Positions 1-11,212 of a stretch of DNA of 64,000 nt are shown here, one piece after another. The translations under genes and the position numbers were made by a program. Numbering within the stretch: position 1 is the stretch's first letter; each line of letters starts with the position of its first letter. Origin of the DNA: Cycas panzhihuaensis (lineage: Eukaryota > Cycadophyta); NCBI GenBank assembly GCA_023213395.1, contig CM041465.1:158479741-158543740 (forward strand). The letters are read 5' to 3'. The notes below the pieces were generated by a model. It did no database searches, had not been told where the DNA came from, and was given only the letters and a program-made list of their open reading frames with translations.

Positions 1-286
1 AATAGAAGCTCATTGGTTAGTTAGTTGGTGTAATGTCATTGGCTAGGTTAGAGGTAATTGTCCCACATGCATCACATCTCTTGTATGTTCTCCCACCTAT
101 TTTGTATATAAAGGTGGTTGAGGTAGTGTATGTAATCAAGTGATCATTAAGACTCATGTTGAGTCTATGATACATGAATCTTCTGATGTTATCTTATTTC
201 TGTTATGTTAATACAAGCTTTTGTTTTGTTCATTGTTATTATTGGTTATTATTGATGATGAATGTCTTCCATGTTAAAATCTAACA
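1..286 (+). mobile_element. LTR end (3' LTR or solo LTR) inserted in copia H
   Basis: The segment has a TATA box (TATATAAA, 105-112) and ends in CTAACA at 286, where the reading changes abruptly to minus-strand copia integrase. The CA end and promoter-like TATA mark it as the right end of a plus-oriented LTR. AAGAT (287-291) would be the target-site duplication, but the left copy lies outside the window, so solo LTR versus full element cannot be decided. Confidence 0.6.
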
Positions 287-996
287 AAGATTTGCCTGTC
301 TTGAATCATGTTATGAGCCATCTCCATGATTGTTCTATTCTTTCGTTTGGCAACTCCGTTAGACTGTGGTGTGTAAGGAGTTGTAAATTGTCTACATATT
401 CTGTGTGTCTTGTAAAAATTTAGAAATTCCTTTGAAATATATTCTCCTCTGCCATTTGACCTGATGCATTTTATTCTTGATCTGGGTTATAGCTCGACTT
501 CGGCCTTAAATTCTTTGAACTTTTCAAAGACCTCAAATTTATTGTAGAGAAAATAAATTCATACTTTTCTAGCAAAGTCATCAATGAATGTTAAAAAATA
601 TTTAGCGCCATTGATTGAATGAGGACAAAGAGGTCCACATAAGTTAGTATGTATCAATTCTAATTTATTTTGAGCTCGCCATTCATTTTTCTTAAAAGAA
701 AGATGGTGTTGTTTCCCAAGCAGACAACTTTTACAAACAAAATGATGAAATGTAATATTTGGAAGTCCATCAACCATTTCTTATTTGTGCAACTACTCTA
801 ATCTATCTAAGGAGATGTGCCCATACTTCAAATGCCACAATTTATTATTGTCAATATTTGTTGCAATGTATGCTTTTACATCCTTATTCGCAATTATAGG
901 ATTAGAAAGTAACCTATATAGATCATTACTTTCTATCCCTTTTGCAATTATAGAACCATTTTTCTTCATATCTGAAATGTAACAATGCCTTCCTCG
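287..996 (-). pseudogene. Copia H GAG-pre-integrase and integrase N-terminal part, broken
   Basis: Minus-strand translation gives the GAG-pre-integrase motif (KLWHLKYGHIS, then CKSCLLGKQH) followed by the integrase start ([23 protein letters not shown]) and, near 290-350, the ERKNRT-type segment of the integrase core. Integrase inserts element cDNA into host DNA. The longest open piece is 559-777; the rest is split by frameshifts. The gene stops at 287 where the foreign LTR begins, so the end of integrase and all of reverse transcriptase are missing. Confidence 0.8.
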
Positions 997-1383
997 TCAA
1001 ATATGGTCCTCAACTTTTTCTTTCCGAGCTGAGAGACAGAAATAAGGTTCTTTTTCAACCCAGGCATAGAGTACATTTCCAACTTTTTGTACACTGCCCT
1101 TTAATTTAATGGCTATGGTCCCAACTCCTTTGATATTCAGGGGATACTTGTCCCCTGATTCAACAAACTTCTTAGAGGAGTAGGGTTTAAGTGGCTCAAA
1201 CCAATCCTTTCGCCCTATCATATGTATTGAGGCTCCAGAGTCGATGTACCACACTTCTTCATCTTCAAGGTTGACGATGAGTGTGACGATGAAGGCTATC
1301 TCTTTCTCATCTTTATCAGTTTCTTCTTTGCTGTGATTTCCCATTAGTCGCTTCCCTATCTGGATTTCAACTTTCCTTTGCAT
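997..1383 (-). pseudogene. Copia H aspartic protease
   Basis: This open stretch of about 128 residues holds the retropepsin active-site motif (VWYIDSGASIHM) with catalytic Asp, Ser and Gly all present. It is followed by the copia pattern of a valine/glycine-rich protease body (SGDKYPLNIKGVGTIAIK). Such a protease cuts the Gag-Pol polyprotein. It lies directly downstream of gag as in an intact copia polyprotein, but the frame is broken on both sides. Confidence 0.8.
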
Positions 1384-1407
1384 GCATTGGTAGGGGTAAT
1401 GCCTTGA

Positions 1408-2242
1408 CTAACCACAATGGTAGCATACATTGAATGCTTTGCAATTGCTCAAGAAATGGCCAGGTTTTTCGCAATTGAAGCAAACTCTTACATCTCTAGG
1501 GGGTATTGAGCGACCTGGTCCTCTATTCTCCTGCCATCTTCCACGAGACTGGTTTCTGGTTTCTAGAATTCGTGCACGTCCACAAGCTTGCCCTCTTCCT
1601 CTGGGTCCTATATTAAGTTTAGTTCCAAAAGCATCTTCTATTTCAAATACATCTTCATATTGTTTGTTCCTCTTCTCCTGTCTTAACAATAACCCAGTTA
1701 AAGTATCAAGAGACATTGTGTCAATTTGATTACTATTGGTTATTGTATTAACTATGATATCAAATGGTTTTGGAAGCTTGTTTGTTATCATCTCAACAAT
1801 TTCTTGTTCTATTATGCTTGCTCCAACACTCCATAGGTCATTTCTAATCGAAATGACTTTGTGAATGAATTCTGAAACTATCTCTGTTTCCTTCATGTAT
1901 AGTTTGAATAATTCTTCTTTGAGGGCTATGATCCTGGCCCGATTCTTTTGACTATACATGTTTTCAAACATGTTCCAAATTGCAGAAGATGAATTCAATT
2001 TTTCAATATAAATGAGAGGAGAGTCAGAAACAGATAGTTTTAATATTATCACCCCTACATTATCTCTCTCTTCCCAACTGGTTAGATCAGTACTAGCAAC
2101 TGCAAGTTTTGCTTCAGTCCCTGTGGCTATGTTCCAAGCATTTTTGGCCCTTAACAAGGTTTCAACCTTGATTTTCCATACATGATAGTTTGATTCAGTT
2201 AATTTGTCTTACTCAGCAAGGGCTAAGATAAGAGGTGACCAT
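1408..2242 (-). pseudogene. Copia H Gag with CCHC zinc knuckle
   Basis: The likely start codon is at 2242, but the first 30 codons are frameshifted; from 2157 about 250 codons are open. Recognisable parts are the N-terminal YHVWKIKVETLL segment, the LLRQE segment, an Arg/Gly-rich stretch and a CCHC knuckle (CFNCEKPGHFLSNC) near 1460-1500. A second CYHCG half-knuckle follows at the stop. Copia Gag forms the particle that packages element RNA. The sequence is very close to the gag of D, F and G. Confidence 0.85.
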
Positions 2243-2919
2243 TTTTAATCAAATGAATAGAGGAATGCAAACCTAAACCATAAGACTATACAAATTTCTA
2301 TACAATTTTGTAGGTGTATGGACTTGACCGAAAGCCACCTCAAATTGAAGATTTTTCAGAGAGGAATCCGAATATATAAGAATCTTTGAGAGATTCTTCT
2401 TACTTTGTTCAGAAATTACCCCGAAAACAAAAATTGGACGACTAAGGTTTTTGGGAAATTTGTTTATAAATCAAAATTTTTCCACTCAAAATCTTCAAAA
2501 TTGGTCTTGAAATAAGCACACCATCAAAACAAAAATTTTACCTAGAGAAATAAGAAATTTTGATCAAAATCTGTGTTTGAATCTCCAAACTTGCACACCT
2601 TGTAAACAGGCAAAAAAACCTCGAAAAGAACTTCAAATCACTTTGATGCAGAAGGAAAAGTTGAAGAGGATGATGAGATCTACTTGTTGGTCAAATCTCG
2701 TGAAATTCTTGATACTTTTGATTTTCGATGTCCATAGACCGTACAGCTCTATACTGTCTGTACAATTGCTTCGTTCGCCTTCTGTCTCGCTTGAAAAATT
2801 TTAATATCTTCTTCAACTATTGACTCTATCACTGATACTTGACAATTAATGTCTCTTGTCCAAACAATTATGTCTTCTTTCAATAGGAAACCCTCTCTCA
2901 GATAGGCAGATTGACCTAC
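2243..2919 (-). other. 5' leader of copia H
   Basis: About 680 bp between gag and the PBS contain no convincing coding sequence. Near 2735-2765 there are GTACAG/GTACGG-type repeats, like those in the leaders of F and G. Confidence 0.6.
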
Positions 2920-2929
2920 GCTGATACCA
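2920..2929 (-). promoter_or_regulatory. Primer-binding site of H
   Basis: The minus strand reads TGGTATCAGC immediately inside the LTR, matching the initiator-Met tRNA site of plant copia elements, with the following bases altered (CGTAGG where AGCAGG is usual). It fixes the orientation of H as minus and the LTR edge at 2930. Confidence 0.8.
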
Positions 2930-3135
2930 TGTCAAGATTCAGACATAAATTGAAGAATGATTGATTGATTTATTATGAGAGAGATGATCTCCTTAAATAT
3001 ACATAAAGAATTGAAACCAATATATGTCCCGATGACACATGTCAGACATATGTCTAAGTTACATAAAGAGTTACATAAAGAGGGGTTAAGACATTACCCC
3101 AAATTAATCCTAAGATAAAACATTATATCTTAATA
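2930..3135 (-). repeat. 5' LTR of copia H
   Basis: This 206 bp LTR is bounded on one side by the PBS and on the other by the resumption of element I coding sequence at 3136. On the minus strand it starts TATTAAGATATAATG (first G of the TG end mutated to A) and ends TCTTGACA. Its start resembles the LTR of I at 6422. TAACG at 3136-3140 would be one copy of the target duplication. Confidence 0.75.
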
Positions 3136-4240
3136 TAACGCTCCAACCTGCTTTCATTGTGGGCAAATGGGACATTTTGCTAACCATTGTCCTCAAAGGC
3201 AAATAGAAACCCACTGAGGAAAAAGAGTAAAAGGAAACTACTACACTAAACAAACCAAAAAAGAATAAGGCGAGACCGCCTTTATCACAACCCTGGCTAC
3301 ATATACTTGGAGCAATGAAGACTAGTTCATAGACTCTAGTGCATCCAACCACATGTCAAGAAGAGGTGACTAGCTCGAGACACTCCAATCATATTTCTTC
3401 AACAAAACAAATGAGCTTGGTGACAATTTTCCCTCACACATCAAAGCCAAGGGAACAACTGCAATCAAAGTCAATGACCAAGTCAAAAAAATTGGTAATG
3501 TGTTGTATGTTCCAAGTTTAAAGAAAAATCTACTATCAATGTCTCAACTAAGGAAAAAGAAACTTCGTGTTACTTTTTATGAAAATGGAAAATGGTGTAT
3601 TTATGATATGAAGCAAAATAGAGTTGCAATAGTAGAGAGAATAGAGACTGATAACCTCTATAAGTTAGTCTCTAATGTTGTCGCACCCCTTCTTGTAAAA
3701 TCTTTTGATATTAGTAGCCCTATTAATGAAATGTGGAATTCCAAGTACAAACATATTGCAAATAGGAGGTTACAATTATTAAACAAATCAAATATGGTAG
3801 ATGGACTTCCTAATATGTATTTTAATCCATTCATCTGTAAAAGTTGCATGATTGGGAAACGACACAAAACTCCATTTCAAGAAAGCAGGTGTAGAGCTCT
3901 AAAAGAATTAGAATTGATTCATACAAATTTGTGTGGTCCAATTACACCAAATTCCATTAATGGTGCCAGGTTCTTTCTTACCTTTATTAATGACTTCACC
4001 AGAAAAACTTGGGTGTATTTTCTCTTCAACAAATCAAAAGTGTTAGATGTTTTTAAAGAATTTAAAGCCCAATTGGAGTTAGAAAGTGAGTGTAGACTCT
4101 AAATTCTTTGGACAGATGGAGGGGGAGAATATATTTCAAATGATTTCTATCATTTTTATAAACTGCATGGAATTCAAAGGCAAGTCGCCACTGCTTACAT
4201 CCCTCAACCAAATGGAGTAGCTGAACGAATAAACAATAAT
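3136..4240 (+). pseudogene. Copia I: zinc knuckle, protease, GAG-pre-integrase, integrase
   Basis: In order I see a CCHC knuckle (CFHCGQMGHFANHC, about 3150-3192) and a protease motif reading FIDSSASNHM, in which the usual Gly after Asp-Ser is Ser. A long open part (3500-4102) carries SLKKNLLSMSQL, CKSCMIGKRH and the integrase start LELIHTNLCGP. A stop falls just before the DGGGEYIS segment (about 4116). Integrase breaks again near 4235. The domain order is normal for copia, but the frame changes at least four times. Confidence 0.8.
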
Positions 4241-4242
4241 GG

Positions 4243-5342
4243 ATGATGACTTGGTGCATGATAAATGAAAAAACTGTGTTGAAAGATTATTGGGCTAAGG
4301 CAATCAATATGACCACATATCTTATAAACAAGAGTCCTACTCGAGTCCTTGATAAGATCACCCTTGAAGAAGCCTTGATGGAAAGAAAACCAAATGTAAG
4401 TCATCTCAAAATCTTTGGTAGTAAAGTCTATGTTCACATTGTCAACAAAAAAAGAACAAAGCTAGATGATAATAGTATAGAATGTATAATGATTGGATAC
4501 AACAATAAATCTAATGCATATCAATGCATAGACCCAAAAATAAACAAAGTGCATATTAGTAGAGATGCAACGTTTGATGAAGTGCGGCCAAAAGTGATCA
4601 GGATACACTTACAAAACAAAAGATTGTTCAAAGACAGTTTGCAAAAACTACAGGTAAAGAAACAACCACTCCAAAAGAAGAGACCTTCAAAGTAACCGCT
4701 TTGGAAATAGATACCTCTGAAGGAGAGCTTCAAGAAAAAAATGAGCAAGATATCTTTGAGGGAAATTTTCAAGGAAATGAACAAGATACCTCTGAAGAAG
4801 AATTTCAAGATGTATATAGTCCACAGGAAGAAAGGACCGCTAGTAGTCAGACCAAAAAGTTACCAAAGTGGTATATGAAGACTATTGAGAAATCAAAAGG
4901 GAATGTCTTTGAACAAATAACAAGGTCTCAAAAACATCAAGCTTTGATATGCTCTGTTGAACCAAAAGATTATGCAAAAGGATGTTGTCATCCAGAATGG
5001 CAAAAAGCCATGGATACAAAAATCAGTACTATAAACAGAAACAGGGCTTGGGAATTAGTTATTGCACCTAAAGATAAATCCATTGTTGGATGCAAATGGA
5101 TATACAGAATAAAAGAAAAGTCGGATGGTGCCATCGAAAAACACAAGGCTAGGCTTGTAGCAAAAGGGTACACTCAAACCATAGGAATCGACTATGATGT
5201 TCAAAGTGCCTTTCTAAATAGAGACTTGAATGAGGAAGTATATATGGAGCAATCGTCTGGATACATAAAGAAAGGTAAAGAACATCTTGTATGTAAGCTC
5301 AAAAAAGCCCCATACAGACTAAAACAAGCACCCAGAGCTTGA
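4243..5342 (+). pseudogene. Copia I integrase C-terminus and reverse transcriptase N-terminus
   Basis: The first piece (4243-4695) has the copia integrase tail (TYLINKSPTRVL, LKIFGSKVYVH, IMIGYNNKSNAYQC). The second (4701-5342) has the reverse transcriptase entry (GCKWIYRIKEKSDG, ARLVAKGYTQ) and VQSAFLN. Between GIDY and VQSAFLN about 33 residues normally present in the family are missing, so the palm is internally deleted near 5193. The frame ends at a stop in place of the Trp of the RAWY motif (5341). Confidence 0.8.
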
Positions 5343-5351
5343 TATGCAAAA

Positions 5352-6300
5352 TTGAATCAACATCTCAAACAAAAAGGCTTTGTTAGGTGTGAATTTGATC
5401 TTAGTCTTTATGTCAAAACAAATAAAAATGGTTTAATCATAATCATAGCAGCATATGTAGATGATATGATAGTTACAGGGAACAACGATGACACAATTTA
5501 TCAAGTAAAAGTCCAAATGGAAAATGTTTTTGAGATGATGGACATGGGATCACTTCATTACTATCTTGGTATTGAAGTAGATCAAAGAGAAAATTCCATC
5601 TTTTTGTCACAGGCAAAATATGCAAAAAATCTCCTTAAAAAGTTTAAAATGGATGATTGCAATGACTGCACAACTCTAATGGAAACAAGATGTACGTTGA
5701 AGACAGATGAGGATGGACAAAAAGTTGATGAAACTTTGTACAAGCAACTGGTTGGTAGCTTGATTTATCTAACAGCCACTAGGCCAGACATTTCATACTT
5801 AGTTGCAATAATTTCTAAGTACATGCAAACACCTAGAGTTTCTCATTGGAATGCTGCCAAGAGGATGTTGAGGTATAACAAAGGTACCTCAACATTGGGA
5901 CTAAGTTATACCAAAGCATCAAACATTGAACTAATAGGATATAGCAACTCAAATTGGGCCGAAGATCAAAAAGAAAGGAAGTCCACATCAAGGTATTGTT
6001 TCACCCTTGAATCTATTATTACATCATGGAGCAACAGGAAACAACCCACTATTGCTCTATATTCAACTGAACCATAGTACAAAGCAGTTGTAAGTGCCAC
6101 ATGTGAAGTAGGGTGGATAAGACAATTGCTCAAAGACTTAAAACAGGAACAAGTCCAAGCTACCTCTATCTTTTGTAATAATCAAAGCGTTATCAAATTG
6201 ACTAAGAATCATGTGTTTCATATTAGAGAGAAACATATTGAAGTACATCATCATTTTATTAGAGAAAACGCACAAGCAAATGAGATAAACCTATAGTATC
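5352..6300 (+). pseudogene. Copia I reverse transcriptase C-terminus and RNase H
   Basis: The catalytic YVDD box is intact at 5454-5465 (AYVDDMIVTG), followed by LHYYLGIEV, LIYLTATRPDIS and the RNase H segment (IELIGYSNSNWAEDQ, where the family usually has D-S-D-W). A TAG stop at 6076 and further stops near 6296 break the end. The product would copy element RNA into DNA and remove the RNA strand. Confidence 0.85.
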
Positions 6301-6421
6301 GCGCTAGTGAAGAACAACAACTTGTAGACATATTTACAAAACCCTTATCAAAAGACAAATTTTACTACTTTAGAGAGATGCTTAGAGTCAAAAAAATAAA
6401 AAATAAAACATTAAGGGAAGG

Positions 6422-6668
6422 TGTTAAAGTATTAATGTTTTATTTTATAGCATCTTTTAACTTTGATTTTTTCTAAAGGTTAAGTTGAGGGTTATGTGTC
6501 TCAACCCCTCTTTAAATCTATCCTGACACTTAACCCACATGCATAGGCCCGCTCATGCACAATCTATGCATTTATATGAGAGAATTTCTCTCCCTCATTA
6601 ATCCAAGGAAGTATCCTTTTTTGTTTACGATGTTTTAATAATATTTAATTCTTACTTTGTCTATCACA
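6422..6668 (+). repeat. 3' LTR of copia I
   Basis: It follows a purine run (AAGGGAAGG, about 6413-6421) and starts TGTTAAAG. The right end is placed at the CTATCACA at 6668 by the TG...CA rule only, because the partner LTR is off-window. TATA-like sequence (TTTATATGAG) occurs near 6570. Confidence 0.55.
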
Positions 6669-8514
6669 TCACCAAATTAATAGTCTTATTTGCCAAATTG
6701 CTTTAAGTGTGCTCTCATTTGTGCTTGTTCCTCTTCTCCAATTCCTAAAAAGAAACCTATCATAACATTTGCCTAGACTCACAACATTGAATTATGACCT
6801 GACAAAGTAATCATCCTATTTTGGGTATCTACTCACAATCCACCCACATCAACAAAGCACAAGTAACCAACAACTAACTATTGCTCACCTTAAGGTAAAT
6901 TTGTTGCAACTCCTACAACCATCTGCATAGGATATCCAAAATACAAACTCGCTACATGATTTTAATTAATGGAACTCAAAGGCAAGGTCCTAATTTTGAA
7001 GCACTTAAATAGCTACCGCAAATGCAAATTACATTCCATCACTAATGTGACATTTTGACCACATGTACTTCTTATCTAAAAATGGGTTCTCACATTTATC
7101 CATCAAAACCAACATAATCACCATATACAGAACAAAAACTACTTGAAAAGTAATATGACCACCTTGAATCAAGAGAGAATTTAATTATGAATTTGGTCGT
7201 GTTCTCAAAGCTCTAAAAATACCAACCCAAAACGCTAGAAACAAGCTTAGCTCTCTTACTCCACATGACCAACTACTAAGAATTAGGTGGCTATCCATAT
7301 CCAATTCACTTTAATTAAATCAATGATTTGAAAAAACAAAAGTTCTTTTTTTCAAATCAATATATCAATTCAATTTTTGGCAATCTACGTCCAAGTCACC
7401 TCATGTCATTCGACTTGTATTTAGCATTAGCTTTTCACTCCATAGCTAACGGCACCTCACAACAAGCCTATGTTAGCTCCTTTCATGGATTTGCCCCTAT
7501 GAAGAAGAATATGAATCCTGCATTCTCACATTGTGAGGTACAACAACCCCCTACATTCATGCATTGACATTTTAAGCAATAGTTTGAAACTTAAATCTGC
7601 CTTTTCGTTAACCTTCGACTCCTATGAATGATAACTCAACCCTCAATCTTCAACTTCCTGACCCCTTTCATGGGTTTGTCCCTACTAACATCCAACATTC
7701 CACACAACTAATGGAGCAATTTCTCCAATCACAGGTTTGCTCAAGGTGACAACCTATAATTGAATTTGTGTCTATTTCCTTCTCATAACTCAAGCTTTCA
7801 TTCATCCATTAACATCTCAGTCATCACCCTCCATCACTCCACTACAGTTCAAATTCAAAAATTTTGATTTTGTCCAACTCCAACATCCAATATCGCCATC
7901 CATCATTCGATTCGCATTTGCCTAGATGGTGTTCGATCTCAAACAATGTCTGCATCTACTTCTTCAAAATCCAACTCTCAATTGAACTTCAATCTAGCTT
8001 TTGCTTTGGCATTTGTAGTTCAAATTCATTCGCATATTTCTTGGTCTCAAACTATGGTCCTTCAACCTACTCACAAACCATCATTTATCTTTTATTCTTT
8101 GTGACATAAGCATTTAAATCTACTCCAAATCACCAATGATTTTATTCATATTCACATGAGGGTTCAGACCCTACTTCTTTGACTTACTCCTTCAAGTAAG
8201 TATTTAGCTCCACTTCAAAAATCAAGCGTCTTTATACAAATTTTATATAGCCAAGATCTCATGGATTGTGCTTCATCACTTGAAACCTTCTATTGCTTCC
8301 TTTGAAACCTGGCATAGCAAATCTGTCAAAACTTCCCAATGTCCCTTCTATGGGCCTCTTTCATTACTTCATCATTGAAAATATAGCTAGGATACAATCC
8401 ATGGCATAACCCAAATATGGGGTACAACCAGTATACATATCCATGGAGTATCCAAGTATTTGATGCAATATAGGATACAAGTACAACACCCTCCTTCATA
8501 CGAGATGTTTTTAA
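6669..8514. other. AT-rich sequence, no gene recognised
   Basis: Pyrimidine-rich, low-GC sequence. Short open frames (7328-7567, 7864-8109) show no domain or motif I can name and look like chance openings. It may be the interior or flank of an old element. Confidence 0.5.
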
Positions 8515-8885
8515 TGTTAGAAATATATCAAAGCTAATCTATTGGACATATGAAGATATAATAAAGCAAATATACATGAGGTGATAACAGATGTAAACAA
8601 TAAATAAACAAACTAAAGAATGATACAATACATAAGACCATAAAGCTTGTGGAAGATGATCATCCTCAATTATTGCATTAGGTATGAATAAATACTTATA
8701 GTACATAGTCACCTCATATTGTCCAATCACATGTAAAAGACCTTATGTCCACCAATGGGGCATTTACATGAATAGGTATGCACCACCTTGCACACAACTT
8801 AGTTATCCCAATTTAATAATCCTATGAGAGAGTTAAGAGGGACTCCTTAACATTAACATTAACTAATTAAACATTATCTCTAACA
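8515..8885 (-). repeat. LTR, 371 bp, minus orientation
   Basis: The segment has mirror-image ends (TGTTAGA ... TCTAACA). On its right it is followed by ACCCCCCATAATG (8886-8898), whose complement is a polypurine tract ending at the LTR. This makes it the 3' LTR of a minus-oriented element whose interior begins at 8886. The end and tract resemble those of element Q (15386), suggesting a related family. No partner LTR was found before the TPK fragment. Confidence 0.6.
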
Positions 8886-9930
8886 ACCCCCCATAATGTT
8901 TAATTACATAACTCAAATATCCCATCAACATATCATCAACACTCTTTTATCAAGGTAGGAACTATCTATCTTCTTCAAATAAGACAGCCACTATCTGCCT
9001 TCTGCAACATCCATCTCTACCTTGTACAAGCTATTCAACTAGAAGTTTCACACCGACCAATTCTTGCTAACATCCATATAAAGAAAACTCCATCTACCAA
9101 ACTGCATGGGTAACCAACCGCTGCAATTACCAGCTTTCTAAGAAACTCCTTTAGGTACATGGTTCTGTCAACACCAAATCAACTATTTCGGGAGCAGGTC
9201 GAATAAGTTGAAAGCAAGAGTAGTAAGTGGATCCCACCTCTTGCTAAATGGGATTTAACCACACCTTCCTTCCTTCTTCTTGAAGCCTTCACCAAATGGC
9301 TTCATCCTCTAGCAGCAACGCTCTTACCTAGCTTGCTCTCAACACACAACCCCCTAAAGGTTCATCAATCATCAATCAACCAACAAACAATTATGCTTGA
9401 AGTCTCAAACTCTAAGCTCTTCAAGATTTCATGCAATTTGTTGTCTGCTCAAAAACACAAACCATATAAATACCAGTAACATAGGATGTGACTTCATAAA
9501 CAACAAAAATATAACTCTCTCATCAAGCATCTTTAACCAACAAGGGTTCTTTAATGCCTCAAAAATATGTTAAGCCTACTTTCCTTAATTAAAATCTTCC
9601 TGACATCAAGTTCAAAAGATGTCATGTCGTATCATAGCTCATTTTGACCTCAAGGAAATAATGAAGCCAATGCACCTGACTACACTGAAATCCAACATTC
9701 CAATGAAGAGATATTGAAGAAACAGAGCCAATATGTTATCACAAAAGCGAATTTGAGCAAAAATAAAAATAAACCCCTTTTATGAATAGCTCTAGGTCAC
9801 ATATAATTTCATATGACCATAACTTAACCTGTTGCAACTTAGGAAACTCATCATAAAGTTAAAACAATTTAATTAAATCATAGCATATGAAAAATATATG
9901 TTAAAAAATCGTTTGCGACCATAATACACG
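8886..9930. other. Putative element interior, no ORF recognised
   Basis: About 1 kb following the LTR at 8515-8885. I found no gag, protease, integrase or reverse transcriptase motif in it. It could be the interior of a non-coding LTR element; nothing else is visible. Confidence 0.35.
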
Positions 9931-9935
9931 ATTTG

Positions 9936-10205
9936 ACAGGAGCGCGGGGCTCTAGTCCTAGTGTGCTCCTTTCATCAATGCAACAAGTCTACTTACATGA
10001 GGCCACACTATCAAAGTTCCAAAAATTATATTGAATTCCATCCGCCTACAGTCAAATGCAAGCCCCGTGGGGCCAATTGCTTTAGTCTAGGTGGCCAGTA
10101 TGTTCACACTGGGGGCAATAATACCTAGCTTGAAAATCTCTGGCGTTTCAAGATTGGGCCCTTTGGTAGAGAATGAAGCTACAATAGGATTCGGCTCAAC
10201 GCCCA
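9936..10205 (-). pseudogene. Subtilase (subtilisin-like serine protease) fragment
   Basis: Minus-strand translation gives [33 protein letters not shown], a stop, then EFNIIFG and WPHVSRLVALMKGAH. This is the region of plant subtilases that runs from the V-x-S-F-S-x-R-G-P-N block to the catalytic-serine block (G-T-S-M-x-x-P-H-V). The residue at the catalytic serine position reads Leu (GTL), and two stops follow the GAH. Only about 90 codons of a roughly 750-residue protease remain. It abuts the potassium-channel remnant at 10215 in the same orientation. Confidence 0.75.
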
Positions 10206-10214
10206 ATGACATAC

Positions 10215-11035
10215 TGCCCAACCCCATCTCCTTCAACTTATAAGAACAAACTCTGTAGCACTCACAACTTCATCAAAATCAATATCTACTGCTTCAAGGT
10301 CTGATATTGTTAATCCTACGAGTAATAGCCCATTGCAAGAGGGAATGTTGCCTTTCTTCACTCCTTAGCTCGACAAGGTACAAGAAGAATTAAGTAAGAG
10401 ATAGAGTACTGACCAGGATCCAAATAATTGCAAAAATATGCCCTCCTACCATTGAGAAGCTTTGATCTCCATATCTCGGTGTCGTAATTGTTGCACATAC
10501 ACAACAAAATGAATTAAGGAAGTCCAAATCATTAATTTCATGCAAGACAACAATTCCAATCACTATTAGTGTCAACAAGATTGCAACACTTAGTAGCAGC
10601 TTCCATTGTGCTCTACTAGTTTGATTTTCTTTACATAAGTCATCAACACCAAGGCATTGGTGCTCATGGAATGCTTTAATCAATAACATCTCCTGTTTTT
10701 CTACAAGATAGCATGTTGCATCACTAAGAAGTAGACCCACATTGCCCATTCCAGTAAAGACAAATACACAAGCAAAAAGCTTAGCAGGAATATCAGTAGG
10801 TACAAGATCACCATAACCAACAATTGTCATAGTTACAACAAAGAAATATAAAGTATCAACCAAAGTTTGGTCTTGGCTCCCTTCAATTCATGTTGTATAC
10901 CAAAAACATGGATTATACCCATTCCAAAGTATATGATCAGGATCCAAGCAACTAGACTGAGTGCAGGATGAACATTGCGGGCTCTAAAAGGAAATTCAAA
11001 TGACAAACAATTTTGTTATGTCCTTCTTAGATTTT
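10215..11035 (-). pseudogene. Two-pore potassium channel (TPK/KCO type), broken
   Basis: The minus strand encodes, in order: a first membrane helix (HPALSLVAWILIIYFGMGI, about 10930-10990); a frameshift; the first pore (VTMTIVGYGDLVP) with intact GYGD selectivity filter; the conserved LVEKQEMLLIKAFHEHQ linker; helices three and four with a second pore reading TITTPRYGDQS (PRYGD where GYGD is usual); a stop at about 10390 in place of an expected Gln; FFLYLVEL; and an EF-hand-like tail ([19 protein letters not shown]). Plant TPKs are mostly vacuolar K+ channels of about 350 residues. Coverage is nearly full length, but the frame is broken at least three times. Confidence 0.85.
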
Positions 11036-11052
11036 CAACAGTTGTTGAGGAA

Positions 11053-11212
11053 CTTTTACAACAACGAAATCGCCTTGATTTTGCAGTCTTAACCTTCTTA
11101 AACTCCTTTTGCCGATCTTTTACAACAACGAAATCGCCTTGATTTTGCAGTCTTAACCTTCTTAAACTCCTTTTGTTGATTTTGCAGTCTTAACCTTCTT
11201 AAACTCCTTTTG
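11053..11212. repeat. 64-bp tandem repeat, 2.5 copies
   Basis: Copy 1 starts at 11053 (CTTTTACAACAACGAAATCG) and copy 2 at 11117, nearly identical over 64 bp. A third, shortened copy (GATTTTGCAGTCTTAACC onward) starts at 11178. On the minus strand it encodes a Lys/Arg-rich segment just upstream of the first TPK helix, where these channels carry a basic N-terminus. Confidence 0.85.

Larger units (their letters stand above)
287..3135 (-). mobile_element. Copia element H, 3' truncated
   Basis: Read on the minus strand, the order is LTR (2930-3135), PBS, leader, gag, protease, GAG-pre-integrase and the first part of integrase. It is cut at 286 by another LTR. Reverse transcriptase, RNase H and the 3' LTR are absent and would lie beyond the left edge. 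Gag and pol closely resemble copies D, F and G here. H itself lies at the zinc-knuckle part of the gag of element I, so it is probably a nested insertion there. Frameshifts and stops throughout make it inactive. Confidence 0.85.
3136..6668 (+). mobile_element. Copia element I, 5' part displaced by H
   Basis: The plus-strand order is zinc knuckle, protease, GAG-pre-integrase, integrase, reverse transcriptase, RNase H, polypurine tract and 3' LTR. The element begins abruptly in the middle of gag at the edge of H. This fits H having inserted into I, with the 5' LTR and gag start of I lying beyond the left edge of the window. Many stops, frameshifts and one internal deletion in reverse transcriptase make it inactive. 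Confidence 0.85.

Noticed and set aside
7328-8109. Two plus-strand frames of about 80 codons in the 6.7-8.5 kb region
   Set aside because: No motif, no start context of note, and AT/pyrimidine-rich sequence in which such openings occur by chance.
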